A stretch of 64,000 nucleotides of DNA from Fulvivirga marina (GTDB lineage Bacteria > Bacteroidota > Bacteroidia > Cytophagales > Cyclobacteriaceae), in contig NZ_JAEUGD010000067.1 in NCBI RefSeq assembly GCF_016775155.1, positions 357,622 to 421,621 of the forward strand. The letters run 5' to 3'. Below are positions 41,885 through 51,554 of this stretch, one piece after another; the stretch's first letter is position 1, and every line of letters begins with the position of its first letter. The notes beneath the pieces were generated by a model. The model was given only the letters and a program-made list of their open reading frames with translations. It ran no database searches and was not told where the DNA came from. A program made the translations under genes and the position numbers.

Positions 41885-44548
41885 CTAGAAAGTAAAATTG
41901 TATGATATCGAAGGGAAAGCACTACCTAGAACAGAAAGCTTACTTGCCTTTCCGTATCTATCGAAAAATATCGAATAGGCGTTATTTCTACTATAAACAT
42001 TAAATACAGAAATTATCCATTCACCCATAAACCGCTTATTCTTTCTTGGTTTATCTTTAATAGTTAACGAAAAATCCAATCTGTGATAATCCGGTATACG
42101 ATATTCATTTCTTTCAGAGTAATTCAACACTGAAAGATACGCCTCATAAGAAAATTTCGACACGGGTATAGTAATAGGTCTACCCGTACTATAGCTAAAG
42201 TTTGTGGAGAAGGTTGCTCTCCCTCCCAGTCGGTAGTTAAACACTAAGGATAGATTATGAGGCTGATCATATGTAGCAGGGTAATAATCTCCTTTATTGA
42301 TAACCTTAGTTTCATGTACATCCGAATCAAACTTCCTAAGGCTTCTTGAAAAAGTATAAGCTATCCAACCGTTAACTGTACCCTGATTCTTCTTCAGTAA
42401 GAATTCCACTCCATAGGCCAATCCTTTACCAGAAGTTAAGCCTGCTTCGAGAGATGGGTTAAGCGTGATATCGGCACCTTCTATATAATCAATAGAATTA
42501 GAAACCTGTTTATAAAACCCTTCTACAGATAATTCATATACGTTATCCTTAAAGTTTTTAAAAGCCCCTAATGAAAACTGATCACCCATTGCAGGCTTTA
42601 AATAAGGACCACTTGCAACCCAATAATCCTGAGGGGTTGTAGATGTTGTGTTAGAAATTAAATGTAAATACTGATAGCCCCTATAATAACTTGCTTTAAG
42701 AGAAGAGCTCTCTGATAACAAAAATCTTAGCGATACTCTTGGTTCCAGACCTCCAAACGATTTAATAACATCTCCATCCTCATAAACCAAGGTATCTACA
42801 ATAGCAGGATACCTCCCATTGATATCGGCATAATCAAATTTATATATTTCATCACTACCCAGCCTCATGAAGCGGGAATATCTCAACCCTGCAGATAACG
42901 ATAACTTGGCAGATAATTGTACATTTGATTGGAGATAGGCCGCTGTTTCAAGCGCCCTCTGATCATTCATGTCAGATCCAATGACATTACTACCCTCTAT
43001 TAAGGGCTCAAGCCTGCCTGGCTCTATAATCAAACCTTCCCCTTCAATACCAGCTAACAGCTTTAATTTATCATCTTTACTATAATTGAACTCTGCCTTT
43101 AGCCTGATATTATTGATAGCATTTTCGTAAGTAAAACCCTCAATAGGATCAGGGTTATCAACCTTACTCAAATAATTACTGCTGGCAACATTAACTGAAG
43201 AAGATAAATTTTGGTTAAAGGTATGATCCCACCTGATTGAAGCATTTGTGGTTTCCCAACTAAAGGTTGAATCGCTGGCAAGCTGAAAACCATCACTGCT
43301 TCTATATCCAGAAACGGTTATGAAATTATTTTCATTGATCGTCTGAAATACTTTAGCAGTCACATCATAAAATTCTGCCGAACTGTTTTGCAATTGAATA
43401 TCGTCTGTCGCCTTTAGTAGCCAATTACTATAAGAAATTCTACCACCTAATAAATAAGAAGATTTACTTCTCTTTATTGGCCCTTCAACTGTCAATCTAC
43501 TGGACACAAGCCCTACTCCTCCGGATACCTTATGCTTACCAGCATCACCGTTCCTTAACTTCACATCCAGAACTGAGGATACCCTACTTCCGAAATTGGC
43601 TGGGCCACCTCCTTTATATAGTACAACATCACTAACCATATCTGGGTTAAAAGCCGAAAAGAACCCAAACATATGAGCTGGATTGTATATGGTTGCTCCA
43701 TCCTGTAAAATCAAATTTTGTCCGGTTTCCCCACCTCTTACATTGAACCCGGAGGAAAGTTCGCCGACAGTACTTACACCCGGCAATGTGGTCAAACTCT
43801 TAATAGGATCAACCTCGCCTAAAAATGTAGGTAAAGACTTAATGGTCTCAATACCCAATGCCTCTACACCTGTAAGTTCACTTGTAACGTTTCTATCAAT
43901 TCTCTCAGCTGTAATAGTCACCCCATCAAGCTCCTTCGACTCAGGAAAAATTGAGGATTCAATCTGCTGTTGATCTCCATATGGACTAAAGGCTACTATC
44001 AAAGTAGTGGTTTCATACCCAACAAAACGAATGTCTATTTTATAGGTATCAGGATCAACAGAGAACTTAAATCGTCCATTTACATCCGTGAGAGCACCTT
44101 TATTCAATTTTGATATATATACCTGAGCACCAACTATCGGATCATCGGTTCCGGCATCCGTAACAACACCCTCAAGGGTTACAATGCCACCCTTCGTATT
44201 AGCTTTAACAGCTACATAGTTATCCTTTCTCTTACCAAATTCCTCTCCTAGATGTTTATCTACAATAAAGAGGATGTTATCATGAGTCTTGACTACTTTA
44301 TATTGAACAAGATAGTAATCCAGGTAATCTATAATTCTGATTCTTTCCTGAATTCCATTAACTGTTAGTGCCTGGATTTTTTGTTCATCAAAAATAAAAT
44401 CAACCCCATACTTTTTTTCAAGGTCGTATAAGAATTCAGAGAAGATTTTACCGTTATCAGAAGGGTCTACAAAAACATCTTTGAGGTTCTGTGCCTTTAG
44501 GGAAAGGCAACCCAAACCCATTATTAAAATAAGGAGTGCATTTTTCAC
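41885..44548 (-). CDS. TonB-dependent outer-membrane receptor with STN and carboxypeptidase-regulatory-like domains
   Basis: The protein of about 887 residues is read from a GTG at 44548, which gives the signal peptide MKNALLILIMGLGCLSLKAQ. An ATG at 44596 lies inside the upstream gene's terminator hairpin and is rejected. Domains in order: a secretin/TonB short N-terminal (STN) domain (FSEFLYDLEKKYGVDFIFDEQ), a CarboxypepD_reg-like domain (VTLEGVVTDAGTDDPIVGAQVYI), a TonB plug (GFNVRGGETGQNLILQDGATIYNPAHMFGFFSAF), then a 22-strand-type barrel ending in Phe. STN domains often signal to an anti-sigma factor, but none is adjacent. It heads an operon with two DUF4249 lipoproteins, presumably for uptake of an unidentified ligand. 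Confidence 0.9.
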   Translation of the reverse strand: MKNALLILIMGLGCLSLKAQNLKDVFVDPSDNGKIFSEFLYDLEKKYGVDFIFDEQKIQALTVNGIQERIRIIDYLDYYLVQYKVVKTHDNILFIVDKHLGEEFGKRKDNYVAVKANTKGGIVTLEGVVTDAGTDDPIVGAQVYISKLNKGALTDVNGRFKFSVDPDTYKIDIRFVGYETTTLIVAFSPYGDQQQIESSIFPESKELDGVTITAERIDRNVTSELTGVEALGIETIKSLPTFLGEVDPIKSLTTLPGVSTVGELSSGFNVRGGETGQNLILQDGATIYNPAHMFGFFSAFNPDMVSDVVLYKGGGPANFGSRVSSVLDVKLRNGDAGKHKVSGGVGLVSSRLTVEGPIKRSKSSYLLGGRISYSNWLLKATDDIQLQNSSAEFYDVTAKVFQTINENNFITVSGYRSSDGFQLASDSTFSWETTNASIRWDHTFNQNLSSSVNVASSNYLSKVDNPDPIEGFTYENAINNIRLKAEFNYSKDDKLKLLAGIEGEGLIIEPGRLEPLIEGSNVIGSDMNDQRALETAAYLQSNVQLSAKLSLSAGLRYSRFMRLGSDEIYKFDYADINGRYPAIVDTLVYEDGDVIKSFGGLEPRVSLRFLLSESSSLKASYYRGYQYLHLISNTTSTTPQDYWVASGPYLKPAMGDQFSLGAFKNFKDNVYELSVEGFYKQVSNSIDYIEGADITLNPSLEAGLTSGKGLAYGVEFLLKKNQGTVNGWIAYTFSRSLRKFDSDVHETKVINKGDYYPATYDQPHNLSLVFNYRLGGRATFSTNFSYSTGRPITIPVSKFSYEAYLSVLNYSERNEYRIPDYHRLDFSLTIKDKPRKNKRFMGEWIISVFNVYSRNNAYSIFFDRYGKASKLSVLGSAFPSISYNFTF

Positions 44549-44582
44549 TATGTCGGGTCCAATTGATTGACACAATAATAAA

Positions 44583-44619
44583 AAAAGCCATCCCAAAAAC
44601 AGCTTTTGGAATGGCTTTT
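44583..44619 (-). terminator. terminator between the SusCD unit and the second receptor unit
   Basis: A 16-bp stem (AAAAGCCATCCCAAAA with TTTTGGAATGGCTTTT, one G-U type mismatch) continues into a run of seven T on the minus strand. It starts 25 bp past the stop codon of the Ig-like lipoprotein gene. Confidence 0.85.
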
Positions 44620-44643
44620 TATATGAATGGTAATATCTATGTG

Positions 44644-45936
44644 TTAATTCACTGTAAAACTATCTGATGAGATAGGACTCATATTACCTGCAAGATCTTC
44701 ACCTATGAAGTAAATATTATAATTTCCAGCCTCTAACGGCACATTATAAATAACATAGGTACCCGCATTTATTTGCTTGGTTCCACTAACAACACCATTT
44801 TCAAATTCCTCTAAACTAGCAGGTGCAGCTGCTCCACTAGGGAATACAGCATAATAACCTGTTCCAGCCTCAGCAGGCCCCATGCCAAGTAAAATAAATC
44901 CAACCTCGGCATATCCTGTAAACTCATCTATATACCAATCAATACCAGGTGCTGTATTATCAGCAACCAACTCATATGACGAGATTTCAGATGTATTACC
45001 AGCTAGATCAGCAATATTACTAACGATAACCTCTACTTGTCCATTACCTTCTCCATTTAATGTATACTGATAAGTATAAACCAATGGATCTTCAGTAGCA
45101 ATTAAAGTATCAGTTTCAGTAGCAACACCTGCATTAGCAAATGAAATTAGCAACGAACTATCAACCGCAGGATTAGCTGCCATTACCAACTCACTGAAAG
45201 TAACAGTTACAGTTATTACTGTGCTGTCCATTGCCAGTGCAGGTGAGTAATCAATAGTTGCAACAGGAGCTATATTGTCAACTCTGTAAAGTTTTACAAA
45301 AGCACTGTCAATATTCACATCACCATATGTAGCCGTAGATTTAATATCCTGGAACAATGCCTCAGATGTACCATTTCCATCACCTGCGGTATAGATTGCA
45401 TAGTAAGAATCCGCATCCACTTTAACCAATGGACCTAATGAACCTGACACAAATGGCGTTCCTCCATTAAACTGAGTTGAATCTGTTGTATTCATTGCAA
45501 AACTAGGATCAAGTGCCAAAGGAGCATCAAACTCGAAGAACACTGTATCAGCCTCTCCAGTTCTTAGAGTACCACCACCATTGTATGATACACTAACAGT
45601 TGGTTCTGTATTAGCTACTTCAACACCAAATGTACCAGTATCCGTGCCATTAGTAACAGTAATAACAACATCACCTACCTCTCCAAAAGTAATAGAAACT
45701 GTATTACCTGTAGCACTACCACTGACAGTCGCTGGACCTGAAACAGTCCATGTATATGAATCGGCACTAGTAAAATCACCTATAGTATATTCGTGAGTGG
45801 ACTCAGGTCTAACCTCACTAGATCCCGCTATATTCAATCTGAAGGGACCATTAAAAGTTGAGTCGTCGTCACCACAAGCCGTAAATAGTACGGCTGTGAT
45901 GAGAGACAATATAAATATCGATAGTTTATTCTTCAT
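44644..45936 (-). CDS. surface lipoprotein with Ig-like/PKD-like domains
   Basis: The 430-residue protein starts at MKNKLSIFILSLITAVLFTAC (lipobox FTAC, Cys21); a longer frame from 46005 overlaps the SusD gene and is rejected. The mature part appears to hold a PKD-like segment (SADSYTWTVSGPATVSGSATGNTVSITFGEVGDVVITVT) and bacterial Ig-like segments (APVATIDYSPALAMDSTVITVTVTFSELV, YELVADNTAPGIDWYID, then YNIYFIGEDLAGNMSPIS). No catalytic motif is seen. Following SusC and SusD on the same strand, it takes the place often held by a SusE/F-like surface ligand-binding lipoprotein, so a ligand-binding role is inferred. Confidence 0.82.
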   Translation of the reverse strand: MKNKLSIFILSLITAVLFTACGDDDSTFNGPFRLNIAGSSEVRPESTHEYTIGDFTSADSYTWTVSGPATVSGSATGNTVSITFGEVGDVVITVTNGTDTGTFGVEVANTEPTVSVSYNGGGTLRTGEADTVFFEFDAPLALDPSFAMNTTDSTQFNGGTPFVSGSLGPLVKVDADSYYAIYTAGDGNGTSEALFQDIKSTATYGDVNIDSAFVKLYRVDNIAPVATIDYSPALAMDSTVITVTVTFSELVMAANPAVDSSLLISFANAGVATETDTLIATEDPLVYTYQYTLNGEGNGQVEVIVSNIADLAGNTSEISSYELVADNTAPGIDWYIDEFTGYAEVGFILLGMGPAEAGTGYYAVFPSGAAAPASLEEFENGVVSGTKQINAGTYVIYNVPLEAGNYNIYFIGEDLAGNMSPISSDSFTVN

Positions 45937-45961
45937 TATATTATTCTTTTTAGAGTTGAGA

Positions 45962-47410
45962 TTATAATACGTCCCAGAAGACTTTAGTAGAAACATCATC
46001 CCCACCTATTGCAGTACCCGCTTTAGCGTATTGCTCACCGTTCAACTGAGCTTCCTCAAGTGGATAGGTAAATCTCACAGGAATATCAGCCACTGCCATT
46101 TCTGGTGGAGCATTCAAGCCTGTAAAGTCAAGTCTTCTCCATGTAGTCCAACCTTCAAATCCCTGATTGTAAAGAGCTAACCACATCTGAATACCAATTT
46201 TTTGCTTCCAGTCTCCAGGAGCTGAAGCATAAGCAACATCAGGATGGGTTATGTAAGAAGAATACCCTTCAGCATCCCACTGATCAAAAGAAGCTTCAAT
46301 GCCAGCATAGTAATACCCTTCAGCAGTACCACTTACACTGTATCCTCCTCTTTCAACAGCTTCTGCTTTCAAAAATTGAACCTCTGCATAGTTCAAAATA
46401 ACGCCTTTCAATTCAGGAGTATGAAGTATATCTCCAACTTGAGTAAACCCAGAGTAATTATTAGCATCACCATAAGTACCACCATTAAACGTACCAGCAC
46501 CTAGGTTCTCTCTGAAATAAATAGCTCTTCTTGGATCACCCAAAGAATTCATTTTATCTACAATAGTATTAGCAGCAACAAAATCCTGTCTTCCACTTAG
46601 CACTAAATCCTCATAAATAGGGCTGGTATTAGGTGAAGCACCATAATAAGTCATTGCAGCATTATCGTCATTACTAGTGAATACACCAGCTGATAAAGCA
46701 GCATTAACAATACTTACTGAGGCCGTTTTATCAACATCAGCCAGTCTCATACCCATTCTAAACTTCAATGAGTTGGCAAAAAGAACCCACTTGCTCATTT
46801 CACCTTCATACATAGGGTCCTGATCAGCCGGGAATCCAGCCGCGCCAGCATCTATAGCTGCTGTGGCAGCATCAAGATTAGAAATTATGCTATTGTAGAC
46901 TGTTCTTGCATCATCGTATGCAGGAGTCAAATTATCCGGATCAAGAGCCTCTGTGTAAGGAATATCACCAAAAGCATCAACCAAAACAGAATAAACATAT
47001 CCAGTCATGATGTCGATACAAGCTATTCTATTTTGCAAAACTTCGGTAGAAACTCCAGCAGCCCCAGACTCGACCTGCTCTTGGATTAATAATTTCGCAT
47101 TTTTCAAATTACTAAGTGACTCACGATACCCATTTCTCCAGAAGTTTCTTGGAATTGATCTTCCAGTTAAGTTATACTGACTTTCATCAGGATACGTAGT
47201 TTGTGCCCAGTATTGAGCGTATAAATTAAATGGATTGTCGTTAACACTGATGCTAACCATCATATCCACTGACTCACGCATCGCTCTTGTAAATAATGAC
47301 GTTGGATCAACATTTGCCGGATTTCTTTTATCCGTGTTAAGCTCTTCCAATCGATCATCACACCCTACAAAAAAGAGGGCAATAAGTGATATATATAATA
47401 ATTTTTTCAT
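45962..47410 (-). CDS. SusD/RagB family nutrient-binding outer-membrane lipoprotein
   Basis: The 482-residue lipoprotein has the lipobox FVGC (Cys17) and the SusD-like_2 beginning DDRLEELNTDKRNPANVDPTSLFTRAM. TPR-like helices and the conserved patches VLVDAFGDIPYTEAL, WVLFANSLKFRMGMRL, LPxxNYAEVQFLKAEA (here LNYAEVQFLKAEA) and FEGWTTWRRLDFTGL are all typical. SusD proteins form a lid over their SusC partner and capture the substrate, commonly a glycan or peptide. The gene is 18 bp downstream of SusC. No glycosidase or peptidase gene lies near, so the substrate cannot be guessed. Confidence 0.93.
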   Translation of the reverse strand: MKKLLYISLIALFFVGCDDRLEELNTDKRNPANVDPTSLFTRAMRESVDMMVSISVNDNPFNLYAQYWAQTTYPDESQYNLTGRSIPRNFWRNGYRESLSNLKNAKLLIQEQVESGAAGVSTEVLQNRIACIDIMTGYVYSVLVDAFGDIPYTEALDPDNLTPAYDDARTVYNSIISNLDAATAAIDAGAAGFPADQDPMYEGEMSKWVLFANSLKFRMGMRLADVDKTASVSIVNAALSAGVFTSNDDNAAMTYYGASPNTSPIYEDLVLSGRQDFVAANTIVDKMNSLGDPRRAIYFRENLGAGTFNGGTYGDANNYSGFTQVGDILHTPELKGVILNYAEVQFLKAEAVERGGYSVSGTAEGYYYAGIEASFDQWDAEGYSSYITHPDVAYASAPGDWKQKIGIQMWLALYNQGFEGWTTWRRLDFTGLNAPPEMAVADIPVRFTYPLEEAQLNGEQYAKAGTAIGGDDVSTKVFWDVL

Positions 47411-47428
47411 ATCTCAATAGTTCTAAGA

Positions 47429-50400
47429 TTAAAATTCAACTTCTACCTTGAAGCCCATTGTACGAACGGTAGGATAAGCTCCTGAAAGGTAACCTTGAGC
47501 AGGACCTACACCCAATCCTGACTCAGGGTCAGCATAAGGTACATTTTTATGAATTATCCATAGGTTTCTACCTACTAATGAAAGATCTACTCTATTAGCA
47601 AATGACTCAGTAATGCTTGAAGGTAGACGGTATGACAATGACAACTCTCTCAATTTCACATAAGAAGCGTCATATACAGTTAGAGCCCCTGGGTTTCTAC
47701 TAGCATTGCCCCAGTAGAAAGCACCTCCATAGTAATCAGCTCTAGCATAAGTGGTATTTGCCTCACCTGTTTCAGTAACACCAGGGTTCAATACACCACC
47801 TCCCTCAGAAAGAGGGTTTCTTATAGGATTACCCAGGTCATTAGTCCCAACAGTATTATCGGTTACACCGGTACCTTGTCCATAGTGCATATCAAGGGAA
47901 TAAACATCTCCACCACTTTGAATATCAACAAGGAAGCCTAAGCTTAGGCCTTTGTAAGAAACAGTATTGTTAATACCCATTACCCAATCTGGATTGGGAT
48001 CGCCAATGATCTGGTCAGCAACTGCTTTGTAGTAACCATTTCCGTCAACTACTTTCTCTCCGTTAAGGTATTCAAATCCTGTACCTCTCAACACTCCGAA
48101 AGGCTCACCAACAGTAGCATTAGCTGATACGCCTCCCTGGAAACTCTGGAACACGTAGTTATTAGCTCCTTCGAGCAATTCAATTACTTCACTTCTGTTT
48201 CTGGTGTAGTTAATAGTAGTGTTAAATTTCAAATCATCAGTTCTGATGATATCACCACCAATAACCAATTCAATACCTTTATTTTCAATATCACCAGCAT
48301 TTACATACTTTCTAGAGTAACCAGTAGATGAAGAAATATCAATACCTAATAACTGATCAAAAGTATTTCTTTTATAGTAGGCAATATCAACATTAAGTCT
48401 ACGATCTAAACCAGTGAATTGCAAACCAAACTCGATTTCCTCAGTTTCTTCAGGTAATAAGTTTTGGTTGTTTTTGGTGTAAGGCAAACGGGTAAGGATA
48501 GCATTACCAAAGTTATCTTCACGAAGATAAACATCTTTAACCCTCAAAGGTCTTGTATCATTACCTACAGTACCATAACTGGCTCTTACTTTACCAAAAT
48601 CCATCCAGTCTAGGTCAACCAATTCAGAGAACACAAAACCCAGACCTATTGAATAGTAGTTATACTGATTGTTGTCTACCGGTAGAGCTGAAGAAATATC
48701 TGTTCTGTAGTTACCATCCAAGTATAGGAAGTTTCTGTAACCAACATTGGCGTTAGCAAAATACCCGTATACTTCCTTTTCCCTGAGGTACTCATAAGGG
48801 AAAGGGTTTGTAGAAACAGAGTTACTTAGAGAATACAGCCCTGGGACAGCTAAACCACCACTGGTTGAAGCCTGGCTGTAGTCATAGCTCTCTTTTCTTA
48901 GGTTAAAACCGATTAACCCTGACAATGAAATATCATCTGTAAGTTGCTTGTTAGCAGACAACATAGCATTGTAGTTATACTCAGAGCTTTCTATGTTAGT
49001 TCTTTGATATCCAGAACCTTCATCTGTTCTATTAACTCCAAAGGCTGTTGCAATACTACCTACGGCCCTTCTCTCCTCTCTAACTTCCGTATAAGAGTCT
49101 ATTGAAGCAGAAACATTTGCACTCAACCAATCGGTGAATTGGTAACTTAAACCAACTTTAGAAAGCGTACGATCTCTGTTATCAGAGTTGTAGTTCTCAT
49201 ACCTTGTCCAATAAGGGTTATCCCAATATATTGGAGTTGTTGGATCATTGTAATCTGCAGGGTTCCAAGTGTAGTTACGGTGTGTTTGATTATAAATATC
49301 TTCAAGAGCCTTAACATCAACATTCACTTGCCACCACTGACGGAACTGAGTCATTAGGTTATCGCTATAACCAGTAGAGAAACGGCCAACTACATCCTGA
49401 ATATTGTACTGGAATAATACATCCGCTGTTAACTTATCTGTCAGTTTAGAAGATCCAGTAAAGTTAATAGTATGCTTAGTCATTTCACTATTTGGAAGAA
49501 TATCTTCCATATCCAAATTAGTATAACTCATTCGGAAAGTAGTCTTGTCGTTACCTCCAGCAAAGGAAATACTATTATTCCATGTAGTTTGTGTTTCAAA
49601 GAAGTCCACAGGAGTATTTTCAGCAGCTACCCAAGGACGTTTTTTACCAAAGTTTGGTGACTCAGGCACGAAAGAATCCCAATGATAAACATTAAGATTA
49701 GGATTGAACTGACCACCAAAAGAAGCATCTTCAGTTGTAGGTACAATGTAATCAACTACACCGTCTCCATCGATATCCTCTTCCTCAAAGTATCCATTAT
49801 CTCCGTAGTATTTACCATAACCAGCACCATATTGATCCTGATATTCAACGAAAGTCTCTTTGTTAATTTTACCAATAGTAACACCGCTGGTAAAAGTCAC
49901 GCCAATACCTTTTCTCTTAGTTCCTTTCTTTGTTGTAATTAAGATTACGCCATTCTGTCCCCTTGAACCATATAACGCTGTAGCCGCAGCACCTTTCAAT
50001 ACTGACATTGAAGCAATATCTTCAGGGTTAATATCAGCAGCAGGGTTACCATAGTCATAACCATATCCACCACCTTGCTGAGCAACTGAGTTATTAGTTT
50101 CGTTACTTACAGGAACACCATCAATTACAAATAAAGGCTGGTTGTTACTGAAAGATGAGTTACCACGAATAGTGATATTGGTAGAACCACCCATAGTATT
50201 GTTAGTTCTCACCTGCACACCGGCAACTTTTCCTGAAAGAGAGTTAATAAAATTGCTTTCCTTTACTTTAGTAACAGCATCTGCCTCCAAAGTTTGCTGA
50301 GAATAACCTAATGAAGCCTTCTCCCTAGAAACGTTAAGTGCAGTTACAACAACTTCACTTAGTTGCTTAACATCTGATGCCATTTGTACATCAATCACTG

Positions 50401-50662
50401 ACCGGGAACCCATTTCAACCTCTTGGGTTTCCAAACCAACAAATGAAAAGATCAAAGTGCCTCCCTCAGAAGGAACACTAAGTTTGTAGTTTCCATCTAT
50501 ATCGGTAACCGTACCGGTAGATGTGCCTTTTAAAATTACGTTTACTCCAGGAAGAGTCGAGCCGTCATCCAATGACGTAACCTTCCCAGAAACAGTCCTG
50601 TCCTGACCCCATGTAATAAATGAGACCAAGAAGAAACTCATAAATAGTAATAGTTTCCTCAT
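47429..50662 (-). CDS. SusC/RagA family TonB-linked outer-membrane transporter
   Basis: The 1077-residue protein has a signal peptide (MRKLLLFMSFFLVSFITWGQ), a CarboxypepD_reg-like domain (RTVSGKVTSLDDGSTLPGVNVILKG, about 22-100), a TonB box region (QLSEVVVTAL), the plug with the SusC signature LKGAAATALYGSRGQNGVILITTKKG, and a large beta-barrel ending VEVEF. Its length fits SusC (about 1000-1100). With SusD it forms the import complex for an unknown oligomer. The 5' region contains a -7 box about 89 bp upstream and a palindrome within the presumed leader. Confidence 0.94.
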   Translation of the reverse strand: MRKLLLFMSFFLVSFITWGQDRTVSGKVTSLDDGSTLPGVNVILKGTSTGTVTDIDGNYKLSVPSEGGTLIFSFVGLETQEVEMGSRSVIDVQMASDVKQLSEVVVTALNVSREKASLGYSQQTLEADAVTKVKESNFINSLSGKVAGVQVRTNNTMGGSTNITIRGNSSFSNNQPLFVIDGVPVSNETNNSVAQQGGGYGYDYGNPAADINPEDIASMSVLKGAAATALYGSRGQNGVILITTKKGTKRKGIGVTFTSGVTIGKINKETFVEYQDQYGAGYGKYYGDNGYFEEEDIDGDGVVDYIVPTTEDASFGGQFNPNLNVYHWDSFVPESPNFGKKRPWVAAENTPVDFFETQTTWNNSISFAGGNDKTTFRMSYTNLDMEDILPNSEMTKHTINFTGSSKLTDKLTADVLFQYNIQDVVGRFSTGYSDNLMTQFRQWWQVNVDVKALEDIYNQTHRNYTWNPADYNDPTTPIYWDNPYWTRYENYNSDNRDRTLSKVGLSYQFTDWLSANVSASIDSYTEVREERRAVGSIATAFGVNRTDEGSGYQRTNIESSEYNYNAMLSANKQLTDDISLSGLIGFNLRKESYDYSQASTSGGLAVPGLYSLSNSVSTNPFPYEYLREKEVYGYFANANVGYRNFLYLDGNYRTDISSALPVDNNQYNYYSIGLGFVFSELVDLDWMDFGKVRASYGTVGNDTRPLRVKDVYLREDNFGNAILTRLPYTKNNQNLLPEETEEIEFGLQFTGLDRRLNVDIAYYKRNTFDQLLGIDISSSTGYSRKYVNAGDIENKGIELVIGGDIIRTDDLKFNTTINYTRNRSEVIELLEGANNYVFQSFQGGVSANATVGEPFGVLRGTGFEYLNGEKVVDGNGYYKAVADQIIGDPNPDWVMGINNTVSYKGLSLGFLVDIQSGGDVYSLDMHYGQGTGVTDNTVGTNDLGNPIRNPLSEGGGVLNPGVTETGEANTTYARADYYGGAFYWGNASRNPGALTVYDASYVKLRELSLSYRLPSSITESFANRVDLSLVGRNLWIIHKNVPYADPESGLGVGPAQGYLSGAYPTVRTMGFKVEVEF

Positions 50663-50702
50663 AATTAGTTGTTTTAAGGTTATTATTTAGAACAGAAATC
50701 CC

Positions 50703-50714
50703 CCCCATATGGGG
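50703..50714. promoter_or_regulatory. 12-bp GC-rich palindrome in the susC-type gene leader
   Basis: CCCCATATGGGG is a perfect palindrome in an otherwise AT-rich leader, adjoining a run of seven C. It lies 41 bp upstream of the SusC-type start and downstream of the -7 box, so it could act as an operator or an RNA structure. The function is not known. Confidence 0.4.
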
Positions 50715-50750
50715 TATGATCCGCCAAGATAACCCACAAACAACGAAAAA

Positions 50751-50758
50751 CAAAATTA
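50751..50758 (-). promoter_or_regulatory. candidate -7 box (TAATTTTG) of the SusCD operon
   Basis: On the minus strand TAATTTTG matches TAnnTTTG about 89 bp before the start at 50662. No convincing TTTG lies at the -33 position. Confidence 0.45.
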
Positions 50759-50889
50759 TATTTCTACATAAATATTGTTTCGAGGCGAATATTAGGACAT
50801 TTTGAATAAATGAAACATTTAATATGTAAATACCACAAAATGAGGGATAAATGTACTTGCAGGAGTTAAGGAAAGGAAAAGTTTGGAGA

Positions 50890-50919
50890 ATAAAAAAGCA
50901 CGAGCTTCCGCCCGTGCTT
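50890..50919 (-). terminator. terminator after rpmA
   Basis: A 7-bp stem (AAGCACG with CGTGCTT) is followed by TTTTTT on the minus strand, 26 bp past the rpmA stop. Confidence 0.8.
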
Positions 50920-50945
50920 CATATTTAGTATCTTAAGATTCGTGT

Positions 50946-51203
50946 TTATGCTTCAGCCTCAACCGAAACAAATGACCTGTTATTTCTTCCTTTTTTAAAG
51001 GTAACAACGCCATCTGTTAAAGCAAACAAAGTATGATCTTTACCAATTCCTACATTTTGACCAGGATGGTGCTGAGTACCTCTTTGTCTTACAATAATAT
51101 TTCCAGCAATTGCTTTTTGTCCACCAAAAATCTTAACGCCAAGTCGTTTACTTTCCGACTCTCTTCCGTTTCGCGAACTACCTGCTCCTTTTTTATGTGC
51201 CAT
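50946..51203 (-). CDS. rpmA: 50S ribosomal protein L27
   Basis: The 85-residue protein has the L27 start [24 protein letters not shown] and the signature [29 protein letters not shown]. Its N-terminal tail reaches the peptidyl-transferase centre. There is no N-terminal extension of the kind cleaved in Firmicutes. It lies 9 bp downstream of rplU in the usual pair. Confidence 0.97.
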   Translation of the reverse strand: MAHKKGAGSSRNGRESESKRLGVKIFGGQKAIAGNIIVRQRGTQHHPGQNVGIGKDHTLFALTDGVVTFKKGRNNRSFVSVEAEA

Positions 51204-51212
51204 GGTGTTTTC

Positions 51213-51524
51213 TTATTTTGAAATATTCTCGATTAAAACCTTAGTAAATTCCTGACGGTGACCATTTCTTTTCTTGTAGCCTTTTCTTCTCTTCTTTTTA
51301 AAAACTACAACCTTGTCACCTTTAACATGTCCCAGGATCTTTCCTGCTACTTTGGCACCTTTCACTAATGGTGCACCTACTTCGACTGCTTTGTCATCAC
51401 CAAATAACAAAACTTTGTCGAACTCAACGGAAGCGCCTTCTTCGCCGTCCATCTTTGGAGCGTATACGAATTGGTCTTTTGTTACTTTGAACTGCTTTCC
51501 GGCTATGTCAACTATTGCGTACAT
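51213..51524 (-). CDS. rplU: 50S ribosomal protein L21
   Basis: The 103-residue protein starts [14 protein letters not shown], exactly where L21 usually starts. A longer frame to 51584 would run across the promoter and is rejected. The C-terminal [37 protein letters not shown] is typical. It binds 23S rRNA and precedes rpmA by 9 bp. Confidence 0.96.
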   Translation of the reverse strand: MYAIVDIAGKQFKVTKDQFVYAPKMDGEEGASVEFDKVLLFGDDKAVEVGAPLVKGAKVAGKILGHVKGDKVVVFKKKRRKGYKKRNGHRQEFTKVLIENISK

Positions 51525-51554
51525 GTAACTTTGAATTTTTTGAAAAATGGACTG

